A stretch of 64,000 nt of DNA from Bacillota bacterium (GTDB lineage: Bacteria; Bacillota; Clostridia; Christensenellales; CAG-138): the NCBI GenBank assembly GCA_023390655.1, contig JAEWCL010000012.1, positions 1-64,000 on the forward strand, read 5' to 3'. The notes beneath the pieces are model-generated. The model was not told where the DNA came from. It did no database searches and saw nothing but the letters and a program-made list of their open reading frames with translations. The position numbers and the translations under genes are program-made. Shown here one piece after another: positions 54,117-63,293 of the stretch; position 1 is the first letter of the stretch, and each line of letters begins with the position of its first letter.

Positions 54117-55052
54117 TCATTTTTTGATGCAGGGCATGTATACATCCAGGATATATACGCGCTCGCCGTTGCTCTTCGGCGTTTCAAATCGTTCCTTAGT
54201 ATAGACTTCACATAAAAAATAGTGTTCCCAGTCCACCTCATAGCCTTTGCTCTTTATGGCGGCGACCGTCAGCGGATGGGCGTTTGCGTAAAGCTCATAC
54301 TCCTCGCCCTGTACCCAGGAGATGGCCAGCGTACAGGCGGGGATATCAAATCCACTGAACCCTTCGGGAACAGGCGCGCCGGGCTTTAGAAAAAGGCCGG
54401 CCATATAAACAAAGGTATTGGTTGCGGGATCGAAGTCTCTTTGACAGCCCACAAAATCATGCGCGATTGCTTCCGGAAGATATTCCTCCATTCCAAACAG
54501 TGTATCAAACGTGCCATCCTGAAAGCACTCTCCCCAAAAACGGGCAATCTGGTTGGACATGGGCGCTACGCGAATCTGCTTGGCTACAAATTTATATGGA
54601 CCGAACAGGACGAATGAGATGTTTGTAATGCCGGCTGTTTTAAGCTTGCCGCCTGCAATGCGGTAAGTAAGCTCCGGCTTAGCCGCAGTCGGGCTATGAA
54701 ACGTAAAGGGCGGCACGATATTGAGCGGCGTTGTTGCATTGCGCGCGGCAGAAGGAGGAATATTGTGCTGCTCCCGGAATGCGCGCGTGAACGCTGCATG
54801 GGAGTCATAGCCGTACTTGAGCGCGAGTTGGAGCACAGTCTGCCGCGTTTGGCGCAATTCCAGCGCGGCAAGGCTTAAGCGGCGCTGCCGGATGTAGTCC
54901 GTGAGCGTCGTTTCGGTCACATACGCAAACATGCGGGGAAATTGCTGTGCCGGGCAGCAGGCGATGGCGGAGAGCTCAACGGGGTCAATTTCCTCGAGCA
55001 AATGTGCCTCAATATAAGAAATAGCGTCATTCATCCGCTCCATGTTGTGCAT
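54117..55052 (-). CDS. AraC-family regulator with GyrI-like effector domain
   Basis: 311 residues. The N-terminal AraC DNA-binding domain (about 5-105) has two helix-turn-helices, with DPVELSAIACCPAQQFPRMF and LALKYGYDSHAAFTRAFREQ. The C-terminal GyrI/SOUL-like domain (about 150-305) includes FVLFGPYKFVAKQIRV and ends with WEHYFLCEVYTKER, the ligand-binding cup of Rob and BmrR relatives. It probably senses a small hydrophobic compound. ATG 55052 has AAAGGAG upstream; earlier in-frame starts do not. Confidence 0.9.
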   Translation of the reverse strand: MHNMERMNDAISYIEAHLLEEIDPVELSAIACCPAQQFPRMFAYVTETTLTDYIRQRRLSLAALELRQTRQTVLQLALKYGYDSHAAFTRAFREQHNIPPSAARNATTPLNIVPPFTFHSPTAAKPELTYRIAGGKLKTAGITNISFVLFGPYKFVAKQIRVAPMSNQIARFWGECFQDGTFDTLFGMEEYLPEAIAHDFVGCQRDFDPATNTFVYMAGLFLKPGAPVPEGFSGFDIPACTLAISWVQGEEYELYANAHPLTVAAIKSKGYEVDWEHYFLCEVYTKERFETPKSNGERVYILDVYMPCIKK

Positions 55053-55266
55053 ATTACGGCTCCTTTCTTTCATACATAGAAAGTATAACAAATTGCAGCG
55101 TGCCGTGCTTTGCAGCACATGCACATTTTTTGCAAACAACCATTTCCGGAAATTTCAGTTGAAGGCCAACGTTTATTGAAAAAATGAACGTGATAGAGGT
55201 CTGTCCATGCCCTGTAGCACATATATTGTTACGACAGAACGATACGAAATAAGAGAGGTGCAGCCT

Positions 55267-56769
55267 ATGGAACCCATCTGGAGCGAATTGCAACTGGAGC
55301 GTATGGCGGGCAGGACCGCGGCGCAGGCGTTTGTAGAAGGCGATATCCCCATGCCTGCCGGGCGCGAGGTAGAGCGCATTTTGCAGGCGGACGCACAGAT
55401 TCAAAACGAAACGGCGCGCTGCGCGGACGGCCGGGTGGATGTGGACGGCACGCTCGCGCTGCAACTGCTCTGCGTAAGCACGGACGGGATACCCTTTGAT
55501 GTGCACGCCTCAACAAGGTATAACCACACCATCCCTGTGGAAGGCGCGCAGGAGGGCATGCGCGCGGAAATAACGCCGCAGTTGATGGATATCCGCACCG
55601 CGCTCGATAACAGCAACCGTGCGCATGTAGAGGCCGTGGCGGATATGAATGCCACCGTGCAGCAGGATGAAAACATGCGCGTCATTACCGATGTGCGCAA
55701 CGCCAGGAATTTAGAGACCCGCTACGAGCAGGCGCAGCTTGCGCGCGTGCGCCCGCTTACAGGCGTTTCCCTGCGTTCGCGTGAAGAGCTTGAAGCGCCG
55801 GGCGTTGTGCAGGTGCTGCGGGTGAACGCGGCCCCGCATATCGACAACGTCACGCTTGAGGCAAACGGCGCCGCGGTCGAAGGCGTCATGTATTTGTATG
55901 CACTGTATCTGGATGACGAACACCGGCTGATGCAGGCTATGGTCCGCACGCCGTTCAGCGAACTGATCCCGCTGGAAATGGATGTTTCTGCCTGCTCGCG
56001 CATTACGGCAATGCCGAGCGTACGGGATATTTCCGGAAACGTCACCACAGAGGGCGAGGCGCTCGAGCTCAACATTACCACCCAGATCGAAGTGTTCTGC
56101 ATTACCCGGGAGGATGTCAACACCCTTTCGGACGCCTATTCGGCGGATGGCGGCGTCAATGTGGAGCGGCAGATGGTAGAGCAGCTCACGCCCGTTTCCA
56201 CCGTCACGGGCCTCTGCCGCATTATGGAGACGCTGCGCGTACCGGAGGAAAGCCCGGATGTTGCACGAGTCATCTTCACCACCGCCCGTCCCACCGTGCT
56301 TGCGCTCACGGACAACAGCGGCCAGCTTGCGGCGGACGGTATCCTTGTAACAGCCGTCGTCTATGCGGACGCACAGGGCAATACGAACGTATTCGAGGAG
56401 GATATCCCCTTCCGCTGCGCGATTGACGCACCGTTTTCCCCGGATGCGATGGTGCGCGTGCGTCCGCTTGAGGTACGCGGCAGCGGCGTAGGGCGCTCCG
56501 TACAGGTGGAATACCTGCTGGAGACGCAGGCGCGGTTGTTTGAACGCCAGCAGATCATGCTTGCAGTGGATATGCAGGAAACGGAACCCGCCCAGCGTGA
56601 GAACGGCATCTATGTGTATATGGCGGACGAAGGAGAAACACCCTGGGATGTTGGCAAGCGCTATGGCGTGACGATGGAGCAGCTGCAGGAATGGAATCCG
56701 GATTTAGGGGAGATGTTTACAGAGGGAACGCCGGTGCTGATCCTCTCCAATTCCGGCCGCCGGCGCTGA
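55267..56769 (+). CDS. SPOCS (DUF3794) and LysM domain spore protein
   Basis: 500 residues. Three tandem beta-rich SPOCS/DUF3794 modules cover about 20-440. A C-terminal LysM domain (about 448-496, YMADEGETPWDVGKRYGVTM ... VLILSN) binds peptidoglycan. Proteins of this architecture are found in spore-forming Clostridia and are linked to the spore coat or cortex. No signal peptide is seen, as expected for a mother-cell-made spore protein. ATG 55267 has GAGAGGTG upstream. It is divergent from the AraC regulator gene. Confidence 0.88.
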   Translation: MEPIWSELQLERMAGRTAAQAFVEGDIPMPAGREVERILQADAQIQNETARCADGRVDVDGTLALQLLCVSTDGIPFDVHASTRYNHTIPVEGAQEGMRAEITPQLMDIRTALDNSNRAHVEAVADMNATVQQDENMRVITDVRNARNLETRYEQAQLARVRPLTGVSLRSREELEAPGVVQVLRVNAAPHIDNVTLEANGAAVEGVMYLYALYLDDEHRLMQAMVRTPFSELIPLEMDVSACSRITAMPSVRDISGNVTTEGEALELNITTQIEVFCITREDVNTLSDAYSADGGVNVERQMVEQLTPVSTVTGLCRIMETLRVPEESPDVARVIFTTARPTVLALTDNSGQLAADGILVTAVVYADAQGNTNVFEEDIPFRCAIDAPFSPDAMVRVRPLEVRGSGVGRSVQVEYLLETQARLFERQQIMLAVDMQETEPAQRENGIYVYMADEGETPWDVGKRYGVTMEQLQEWNPDLGEMFTEGTPVLILSNSGRRR

Positions 56770-56790
56770 TGGAAGAGCCGCAGATAAAAG

Positions 56791-56818
56791 CAGGCCGCCT
56801 TTAAAAGGCGGCCTGTTC
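56791..56818. terminator. Bidirectional terminator
   Basis: CAGGCCGCCTTT-A-AAAGGCGGCCTG, 12-bp arms, between the convergent spore protein and HU genes. Confidence 0.82.
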
Positions 56819-56839
56819 GTCTATAAGTTTGCGGGATAA

Positions 56840-57112
56840 TTAGTTCAACGCATCCTTGAACGCCTTGCCGGCCTTGAAGGAAGGAGCCTTGGACGCGGGG
56901 ATGTCGATCTCTGCGCCGGTCATGGGGTTGTGGCCCTTGCGTGCTTCACGGCTCTTGACTTCGAAAACGCCAAAGCCAACCATCTGAACCTTTTCACCAG
57001 CCTTCAGGGAAGCGGTGACGGTGTCTACAAAAGCATTGATCGCCTTTTCGGCGTCCTTCTTGGAAAGCTCGCTTTTCTGCGCGACGGCAGCGATCAGATC
57101 CGTTTTGTTCAT
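56840..57112 (-). CDS. hup: HU-family DNA-binding protein
   Basis: 90 residues. Begins MNKTDLIAAVAQKSELSKKD and contains GHNPMTGAEIDIPASKAPSF, the DNA-binding arm signature. Length and sequence are those of a homodimeric HU that bends and compacts DNA. ATG 57112 has AAGGAGG upstream. It lies downstream of mazG and spoVB on the same strand, an arrangement typical of Bacillota. Confidence 0.97.
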   Translation of the reverse strand: MNKTDLIAAVAQKSELSKKDAEKAINAFVDTVTASLKAGEKVQMVGFGVFEVKSREARKGHNPMTGAEIDIPASKAPSFKAGKAFKDALN

Positions 57113-57210
57113 AAGTGGATTATCCTCCTTAAATGTTCGTGTTCATTCAGCATGATGATGCCGAAACTTATTGTATCAGCCTTTTTGCCGATATACAAGA
57201 CTTTTATGCC

Positions 57211-58656
57211 TTATTTTTGCCTATTTCCGGCACTTTTAACGTCTTGCCACAGGGTTTCCATTTCGTCAAGCGTCAACATGTCCAATGTCTGCCCATTCTT
57301 CTGTGCAAGGGCTTCCATAGCGGCAAACCGGGCAAGGAATTTCTCGCTTGCCTGGGTCAGGATTTCTTCCGGTTCGAGCTGCAAAAGCCGGCACACATTC
57401 ACTGCCGCAAATAAGAGGTCGCCCATCTCCTCCGCCACATGCATGTTCTCTTCCATTGCCTGACGCAGCTCCTCCGTTTCCTCGGGCAGCTTGTAAAACG
57501 CCTGCTTCGCGTCGTTCCAGTCAAAACCTACCTGCGCCGCTTTCTTTTGCAGCTTATAGGCGCGCATCAGGGCGGGCAGGTTCTTTGGCACGGCGCGGAG
57601 CACGTCCGTTTGTGTGGAGAACTGCTTCTCCTTCTTCTTGAGTTGTTCCCACTTTTCCACAACTGCATCCGGGGTATCCGCTTTTCCACTGCCAAAAACA
57701 TGCGGATGGCGGTAAATCAGCTTCTGTACGATGCCTGTGGTGACGTCCCTGTCGGTAAACCGGCGCTGTTCCGATGCAATCTCCGCATGGAATGCAATCT
57801 GCAGCAGCACATCCCCCAGTTCCTCGGATAGGGCTGCGTCGTCCTGCTGGTCGATGGCGTCCAGCACCTCGTAGCATTCCTCAATCATCGTCTTTTTCAG
57901 GCTTTCATGCGTCTGCTCCCTATCCCACGGGCAGCCGCCGGGCCTGCGCAGCCGGTGCATGACCTCCAATAAATCCTGATAAGAGAACCGGGAGAGGGAG
58001 AGGAGTTCGGCGGGAGGGACAAGGAGCACCGTCGTCGCATGGAAGCCGTCCTGCCTGTCCAGTTCGTAAAGCGGCAGCGACCTAGTCTCATATGCGCCGG
58101 ATTCCGCCATCGTGCAAAGGCGCACCGGATGTTCGTCCGGATAGTATTGCGTTAAAGCAAGCTTAACCTCTCCGGCGCGGATTTTTGTATCCAGTTCCTC
58201 GATGGCAAGCGGCAGCTTTGGGTCAATGCGCTCCGGCAGTGCGCCTGCGGCACAGGTGAATGCCGCATCATACTCTACGCCAACTTCCGCCATCGCGGCC
58301 TGCGCGTACGAAACGCCGGGCAGCACGCGAACCGTCACCTGCTCCTGCGCCGCGCGCTGCTTCAATTCCGGCAGCAGCCCGCCCACGCCGCGTCCGGGGA
58401 CGGCATACACCGCGTCCCATTCCCGGCAGGCTGCGAGCAGGCGGCTGATGATACCCTCGCGCAGCTCATCAAAATCCTCGCACGCCATATAAAGGTCATC
58501 CATCGACGTATACGAAAGTCCTGCATGCTTGATCGGAAGCGCGCAGGGCGTATGCGCCGTCTGCAGATACAGCCTGTCCGCCCTTTTGCAGGCGTCAAGC
58601 GCCGCATTGGAAATGGTGTCCGGTGTTGAGAGTGCCGCGATGGTCAGCGTTGGCAT
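57211..58656 (-). CDS. mazG: MazG nucleotide pyrophosphohydrolase with N-terminal tetrapyrrole-methylase-like domain
   Basis: 481 residues, a YabN-type fusion. Residues 1-220 form a TP-methylase-like domain (VYAVPGRGVGG, LPGVSYAQAAMAEVG). The C-terminal part has MazG repeats: RRPGGCPWDREQTHESLKKT, then EECYEVLDAIDQ and ELGDVLLQIAFHAEIA with the metal-binding E-x-x-E and E-x-x-D. A second MazG repeat has EEMGDLLFAAVN. It hydrolyses NTPs to NMPs and pyrophosphate, cleaning damaged nucleotides. ATG 58656 follows AAAGGAG. The methylase half may not be catalytic. Confidence 0.92.
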   Translation of the reverse strand: MPTLTIAALSTPDTISNAALDACKRADRLYLQTAHTPCALPIKHAGLSYTSMDDLYMACEDFDELREGIISRLLAACREWDAVYAVPGRGVGGLLPELKQRAAQEQVTVRVLPGVSYAQAAMAEVGVEYDAAFTCAAGALPERIDPKLPLAIEELDTKIRAGEVKLALTQYYPDEHPVRLCTMAESGAYETRSLPLYELDRQDGFHATTVLLVPPAELLSLSRFSYQDLLEVMHRLRRPGGCPWDREQTHESLKKTMIEECYEVLDAIDQQDDAALSEELGDVLLQIAFHAEIASEQRRFTDRDVTTGIVQKLIYRHPHVFGSGKADTPDAVVEKWEQLKKKEKQFSTQTDVLRAVPKNLPALMRAYKLQKKAAQVGFDWNDAKQAFYKLPEETEELRQAMEENMHVAEEMGDLLFAAVNVCRLLQLEPEEILTQASEKFLARFAAMEALAQKNGQTLDMLTLDEMETLWQDVKSAGNRQK

Positions 58657-58685
58657 GGTAATACTCCTTTACGGTTATGACAAGA

Positions 58686-58822
58686 CGTTTGGAGATTTTG
58701 CCTCCAAACCTCCGCTTAGGGTCGTAACGAGCCTAAGAACCCTTTTTAAAAAGTATGGACGTCTAGGAAAGGGATTCCCAAGGGATATATCCTTGGGCGG
58801 GTACGGGGCAAAGCCCCGTAAA
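58686..58822 (+). repeat. Composite of a family B and a family A repeat
   Basis: B part: TTTGGAG ... CTCCAAA, then CCGCTTAGGGTCGTAACGAG with CCTAAG arms closing at 58737. A part: GGGATT at 58771, CCCAAGG-GATATAT-CCTTGGG (58777-58797), CGGG, TACGGGGC-AAA-GCCCCGTA (58802-58820). They fill the 174-base gap between spoVB and mazG. Confidence 0.82.
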
Positions 58823-58830
58823 GGCACCCG

Positions 58831-60447
58831 CTATACCCGGAACACGCGTCTGAGCCGGCTACCGCCGGGAATAAACTGCAGATCGTCCGCGCTGAACATT
58901 TTCAATGCAACCGCAAGCACGCAGTAGAGGACCACGCCCGCAAGAACGGAACCAAGCGTCGCAACCGTGGCGCTCGCATGGTCCGAAATGGCACGGTACA
59001 GGAACATTACGAGGATGCCCATCAAAGCGGAGGAGAGGATGGGCTTGCCGAACACATCGTACAGGTTCAGCTTCATGCCCGTCTTGCGTACGAGGTATAT
59101 GATATCCAGTATCCCCGCCGAAGCATAGCACACCACTGTGGAGACTGCAGCGCCCTGTATGTTGATTTCCGGTATGTGCATCAAAACAAGCATGGTCACG
59201 ACCTTCAGCACCCCGCCGAACACCATGTTGATGACGGGTACCGTAGGCCTGCCCAGGCCCTGTATGATGCCGGTAAGCGTCTGGACGATAGAAAGGAACA
59301 CCACACCGATACAGGCCGTCTGAAGAAGTTCTGCGGCCAGTTTCAGCTCAGTCGGGGTAAGGGTGCTAAAAAGCATGCCTAATATCGGCTCCGCCAGCGC
59401 AAAGAGCCCAATGGCGCATGGCGTGCCGATGACCAACGCAAGCTTGAGCCCCGTGCGCCCAGCGGAACGGACCCGCTTTGCGTCCTTCTTCGCCATGTAG
59501 GCGGAAATGGCTGGTACCAGGCTCATCGCAAGTGCAGAGGTCAGCACGGCGGGCATATTGATGATGGGCGTCACGAACGAATAGAGCAGTGAGTACGCCT
59601 TTGCGGCCTCCTGCACCGTATAGCCGATGCTCTCTAAAATGCGGATGATAAACGCGCTGTCTATAATGCCCACCACCGGCATCACGGAAGCGCCGATCGT
59701 CACCGGCACTGCAATGGCGAGTATTTTCCTGGAGATGGAGTTGAAAGAAGACTTTTCCTTGCTGCGCGGCGAGGCTGCGATTTGTAAAGAGAAATCCTTT
59801 TTGCGCCGGAGGTAGAAGACCCAGATTACAAGGAGGCCGACAAGCTCCGATCCGCTCACGCCGATGAGCGCGCCCATGGCCGCGTATTCCGGCCCCTGCG
59901 GCAGGAAGTGGATGGCGAGCGTGAAGCCGATGGCGAGTTTGCCCAATTGCTCCGCCACCTGGGAGAACGCGGTGCCTATCATTTGCTGCATGCCCTGTAA
60001 GTAGCCGCGGTACGCGCACATCAGAGATACGAACAGCAATGCGGGGGCAAGCGCCCTAAAGGAAAGTGCCTGCTTTGCAATTTCCGCCGTTGCTTCGGCC
60101 GGATAAGAAATAGAAGCGAGTGCATCTGCGCCGGCGAACATAATCAACGTGGTCGCAACGCCGATGATCAAAAGCAGCCGGAACGCGGTCTTGAATACCG
60201 CACGTGCGCCGCGGTAATCCCCGAGCGTCACGCGTTCGGAGACGAGTTTGGAAATTGCGGTCGGTAAGCCTGCCGAGGAAATGACAAGAAGCCAGGTGTA
60301 GTAGCGGTAGACGATATCGTAATAGGACATCGCCTCTATGCCGACGATATTGGCTAACGGAATGCGATAAACTGCGCCGATGAACTTTACGATCAATCCC
60401 GCAACCGCGAGTATCGCCGCACCGCGCACAAAGGATTTTTTCTCCAT
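58831..60447 (-). CDS. spoVB: SpoVB/MurJ-type polysaccharide flippase
   Basis: 538 residues with about 14 membrane helices of the MOP/MATE flippase superfamily. Begins MEKKSFVRGAAILAVAGLIV with the family's F-x-R-G-A start. Flips lipid-linked wall precursors, here probably for spore cortex synthesis. The neighbours mazG and hup match the conserved Bacillota order. ATG 60447 has GAGGGGG upstream; the open frame continues 13 codons upstream without a site. YabM or MurJ paralogue status cannot be excluded. Confidence 0.88.
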   Translation of the reverse strand: MEKKSFVRGAAILAVAGLIVKFIGAVYRIPLANIVGIEAMSYYDIVYRYYTWLLVISSAGLPTAISKLVSERVTLGDYRGARAVFKTAFRLLLIIGVATTLIMFAGADALASISYPAEATAEIAKQALSFRALAPALLFVSLMCAYRGYLQGMQQMIGTAFSQVAEQLGKLAIGFTLAIHFLPQGPEYAAMGALIGVSGSELVGLLVIWVFYLRRKKDFSLQIAASPRSKEKSSFNSISRKILAIAVPVTIGASVMPVVGIIDSAFIIRILESIGYTVQEAAKAYSLLYSFVTPIINMPAVLTSALAMSLVPAISAYMAKKDAKRVRSAGRTGLKLALVIGTPCAIGLFALAEPILGMLFSTLTPTELKLAAELLQTACIGVVFLSIVQTLTGIIQGLGRPTVPVINMVFGGVLKVVTMLVLMHIPEINIQGAAVSTVVCYASAGILDIIYLVRKTGMKLNLYDVFGKPILSSALMGILVMFLYRAISDHASATVATLGSVLAGVVLYCVLAVALKMFSADDLQFIPGGSRLRRVFRV

Positions 60448-60689
60448 GCATTGCCCCCTCTGCCCGCTGTACGCGAGCTGCTGCACCCTACAGTATAGCA
60501 GGTTTTTCTATTTTGCCAACCGCGGCGGCATTTGCAGGGGCGCTTCCCAAAAAGAGTTCACGAAAATGTTAAATCCGCTCCGTGATCATGACATCTTTTG
60601 CCTCTCATGATCCCCTGCTATATGCTATACTTAATATGGTATACTCAATACAGGCCATTTTATTCTGAAACCATACATGGAGGAGCAGC

Positions 60690-61574
60690 ATGTTTAAAAA
60701 CAAGGATGGAAAAGTAGCGGGGGGAAGGGTTGTTCTGGTGGTGATCATTGCAATCCTTGCGCTTTCTGTGGTGCTGGGCAGCGTTGTCGTGGTGCCTGCC
60801 GGGCATACGGGCGTTGTGCTGACGCTGGGCCGCGTCAGCGATATCGTACTGCAGGAGGGCATGCATTTTAAAATCCCCTTCGCGCAGCAGGTGATTCTTA
60901 TCAACAACCGCATCGTTAAGCTGGAGGTCGATACGCAGGCATTCTCCAAGGACCTGCAGACGGTTTCCGCGAAGCTTGCGGTCAATTACCGCATCGATAA
61001 GGGCATGAGCCAGACGATCTACCGCAATGTCGGCAACGCCTATGAAAGCGTGCTGGTCGTCCCTGCTGTGCATGAGGTGTTGAAGGCGGTTGTCGCGGAG
61101 TATACGGCAAGCACGCTTGTTGCGGACCGCAGCTCGGTTTCTGTGGAGCTTGACAACAATATGAAGGAGAAGCTTGCCGATTCCGGCATCGTGGTAGAGG
61201 ATTTCAACATCATCGATTGGGACTTCTCGGATGAATACATCGCCGCCATCGAACAGAAGCAGGTCGCCGAGCAGAACCTCATCAAGACCCGCACCGAACA
61301 GGAGCAGGCGGTCGTGATTGCGGAAGCTACCGCAAAGCAGAAGGTCATTGCTGCTCAGGCCGCCGCGGAAGCCGCCGTGATTGAGGCGGAAGCGAAGGCA
61401 AAGCAGATTGCCGTGGAGGCGGACGCGCAGGCCGAGGCCAACCGCAAGCTCGCCGAATCGCTCAACCAGAGCATCATCGATTACGAGAAGATCAACAAGT
61501 GGGACGGCAAGTTGCCCTCCGTACAGACGGGCAGCGGCGGCGCGCTCATCGGGATCGATCTTCCGAAAGAGTAA
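60690..61574 (+). CDS. SPFH (prohibitin/HflC-like) membrane protein
   Basis: 294 residues. One N-terminal membrane helix (about 12-33), then an SPFH domain (about 35-190: VVPAGHTGVVLTLGRVSD at the start, NIIDWDFSDEYIAAIEQKQV at the end). A long Ala/Glu/Lys-rich coiled coil follows (about 190-270). Such proteins form membrane cages or scaffolds around proteases or in lipid domains. ATG 60690 has GGAGGAG upstream. It is divergent from spoVB and monocistronic. Confidence 0.93.
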   Translation: MFKNKDGKVAGGRVVLVVIIAILALSVVLGSVVVVPAGHTGVVLTLGRVSDIVLQEGMHFKIPFAQQVILINNRIVKLEVDTQAFSKDLQTVSAKLAVNYRIDKGMSQTIYRNVGNAYESVLVVPAVHEVLKAVVAEYTASTLVADRSSVSVELDNNMKEKLADSGIVVEDFNIIDWDFSDEYIAAIEQKQVAEQNLIKTRTEQEQAVVIAEATAKQKVIAAQAAAEAAVIEAEAKAKQIAVEADAQAEANRKLAESLNQSIIDYEKINKWDGKLPSVQTGSGGALIGIDLPKE

Positions 61575-61596
61575 CGCGCAGTTGCATCATAGGCTT

Positions 61597-61625
61597 GGGC
61601 CGCACAGTTTGTGCGGCCCTTTTTG
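61597..61625 (+). terminator. Terminator of the SPFH gene
   Basis: GGGCCGCACA-GTT-TGTGCGGCCC followed by five T. Confidence 0.92.
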
Positions 61626-61776
61626 CTGCCCCCGCTTTGCCGCCCCCTATGCGCAACTGTAGAATTCATGTACAATACAACTATTGGTGTTTTTGAATGA
61701 TCCATTCATAGCATGGTTAACAATTGCATGATTTGTGGCGTTGCGATCCAATCCATAATGTGAGGAGTGTTTACAA

Positions 61777-63039
61777 ATGCTTGCATCCAAACTGACGGAA
61801 CAATTGAAAAACGGGGCGTTCGATGCGGCGCTCTCCCGCGTCTACTCCAACATCCCTGCGGCACGCGCGCGCTGTGCGGAGGTGGCGGCGGGCTTTTACC
61901 GGCAGTTCGGAGAACAGGAAATTTCCCTGTTTTCCGCACCAGGGCGCACGGAGGTGGGCGGCAACCATACGGACCACAACCACGGCGCGGTGCTGGCGGC
62001 GGCGGTGGAGCTTGATATGCTGTGCGCGGCGTCGCCAACGGACGATGGCACGGTGGAACTGTATTCCGAAGGGTTTGGCGGCATTCAGATCAAGATTTCT
62101 GATCTTGCCGTAAAACAGGAAGAACTGGAGACCTCCGCGGCGCTTATCCGGGGAGTTGCAGCCGGCATGCAGCAAAAAGGGTACCGCGTGGGCGGCTTTC
62201 GGGCATACATGGTGTCCGATGTGCTGCGCGGCTCCGGGCTTTCCTCCAGCGCGGCGTTTGAGGTGCTGCTCTGCTGCATCCAAGGCCATTTGTATAACGA
62301 AGGCAGGCTGTCCCCTGTGGAGGCCGCCATTATCAGCCGCTATGCGGAAAACGAGTATTTCGGCAAGCCTTGCGGCCTGATGGACCAGATGGCGTGCGCG
62401 GTGGGCGGCTTTGTGAAAATGGACTTTTTAGACCCGCTTTCGCCGGTGGTGGAGCCGATTCCGGTTGCAACAACGGGATATGCGCTGTGCATTACGGATA
62501 CCCACGGCAACCATGAGGGGCTGACTGCGGAATACGGCGCGGTGACGGTGGAAATGCGCGCTGTGGCGCAGTGTCTGGGTGGGGAAGTGCTGCGCGATGT
62601 TACGGAGGAGGCGCTTTATAAAAACGCCGCCCGTATCCGGAAGGACTGTGGCGACCGGGCGTTTTTGCGCGCGGCGCATTTCTTCCGGGATCATGCGCGC
62701 GTACAGGCGCAGGCGGATGCACTCAAAAACGGAGAGGCGGAACGCTTTTTAATGCTGGTGCGGGAAAGCGGGCAATCCTCCTTCATGTATCTGCAAAATG
62801 TCTATCTCGCCGCAGACGCGCAGCATCAGCCGGTGGCGGCGGCGCTGTGCCTGAGCGAACGGCTGCTCAATGGCCGCGGCGCAACAAGGGTGCATGGCGG
62901 CGGGTTTGCGGGCACCATACAGGCGTGGGTGCCGGAGGACCTGCTTGAAGGGTACCGCAGCGGCATGGATGCCGTGTTTGGGGAAGGCTCCTGTGCGGCG
63001 CCGGGCATCCGGGCTGTGGGTATGGCGCGCGTTGTTTAA
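61777..63039 (+). CDS. galK: Galactokinase (GHMP family)
   Basis: 420 residues. Phosphorylates galactose at C1 in the Leloir pathway. The galactokinase signature is APGRTEVGGNHTDHNHG (about 49-65). The GHMP ATP motif is GSGLSSSAAFEV (about 152-163) and the C-terminal motif is VHGGGFAGTIQAW. In the signature the usual GRVNLIGEHTDY is changed to GRTEVGGNHTDH; this variant is common in Clostridia and a sugar other than galactose is possible. ATG 61777 follows GAGGAG. No galT or galE is adjacent. Confidence 0.88.
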   Translation: MLASKLTEQLKNGAFDAALSRVYSNIPAARARCAEVAAGFYRQFGEQEISLFSAPGRTEVGGNHTDHNHGAVLAAAVELDMLCAASPTDDGTVELYSEGFGGIQIKISDLAVKQEELETSAALIRGVAAGMQQKGYRVGGFRAYMVSDVLRGSGLSSSAAFEVLLCCIQGHLYNEGRLSPVEAAIISRYAENEYFGKPCGLMDQMACAVGGFVKMDFLDPLSPVVEPIPVATTGYALCITDTHGNHEGLTAEYGAVTVEMRAVAQCLGGEVLRDVTEEALYKNAARIRKDCGDRAFLRAAHFFRDHARVQAQADALKNGEAERFLMLVRESGQSSFMYLQNVYLAADAQHQPVAAALCLSERLLNGRGATRVHGGGFAGTIQAWVPEDLLEGYRSGMDAVFGEGSCAAPGIRAVGMARVV

Positions 63040-63107
63040 ATTCCGGCGTTTTACGTGTGGAAAGCCGGGGTATCTATAAAGCAACAAGGAACAAGGAGGC
63101 ATCTGTC

Positions 63108-63197
63108 ATGAAAAAGAAGGATGATATTGTATTTGATGAGACTGTTTGCTCACCCGAGTTTCCGGACGGATGCATCCCGCCCGCCTCAGAACAATAG
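63108..63197 (+). CDS. 29-residue orphan peptide
   Basis: MKKKDDIVFDETVCSPEFPD then GCIPPASEQ and a TAG. It has a perfect AAGGAGG SD eight bases before the ATG. A TATAAA lies about 30 bases upstream of the ATG, and two hairpins and a terminator (63225-63258) follow, so it looks like a one-gene transcript. The basic-acidic start and two cysteines separated by seven residues (Cys14, Cys22) could form a disulfide or bind metal. No family is recognised. No modification or export genes are adjacent. Confidence 0.55.
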   Translation: MKKKDDIVFDETVCSPEFPDGCIPPASEQ

Positions 63198-63224
63198 GAT
63201 AGCAACCGCCTCACAGGAGGCTCC

Positions 63225-63258
63225 AAGCGCCGGAATTTCTTCCGACGCTTTCTTTTTT
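63225..63258 (+). terminator. Terminator after the orphan peptide gene
   Basis: AAGCG-C-CGGAA-TTTC-TTCCG-A-CGCTT followed by TCTTTTTT. Another small stem, GCCTC-ACAG-GAGGC, precedes it. Confidence 0.85.
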
Positions 63259-63293
63259 ACAACGCAGGCAGAATCCTGTAGAAGGAGGCGGTC

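Noticed and set aside
53871..54215. 114-codon Cys-rich open frame
   Set aside because: No ribosome site and it runs into the AraC gene on the other strand.
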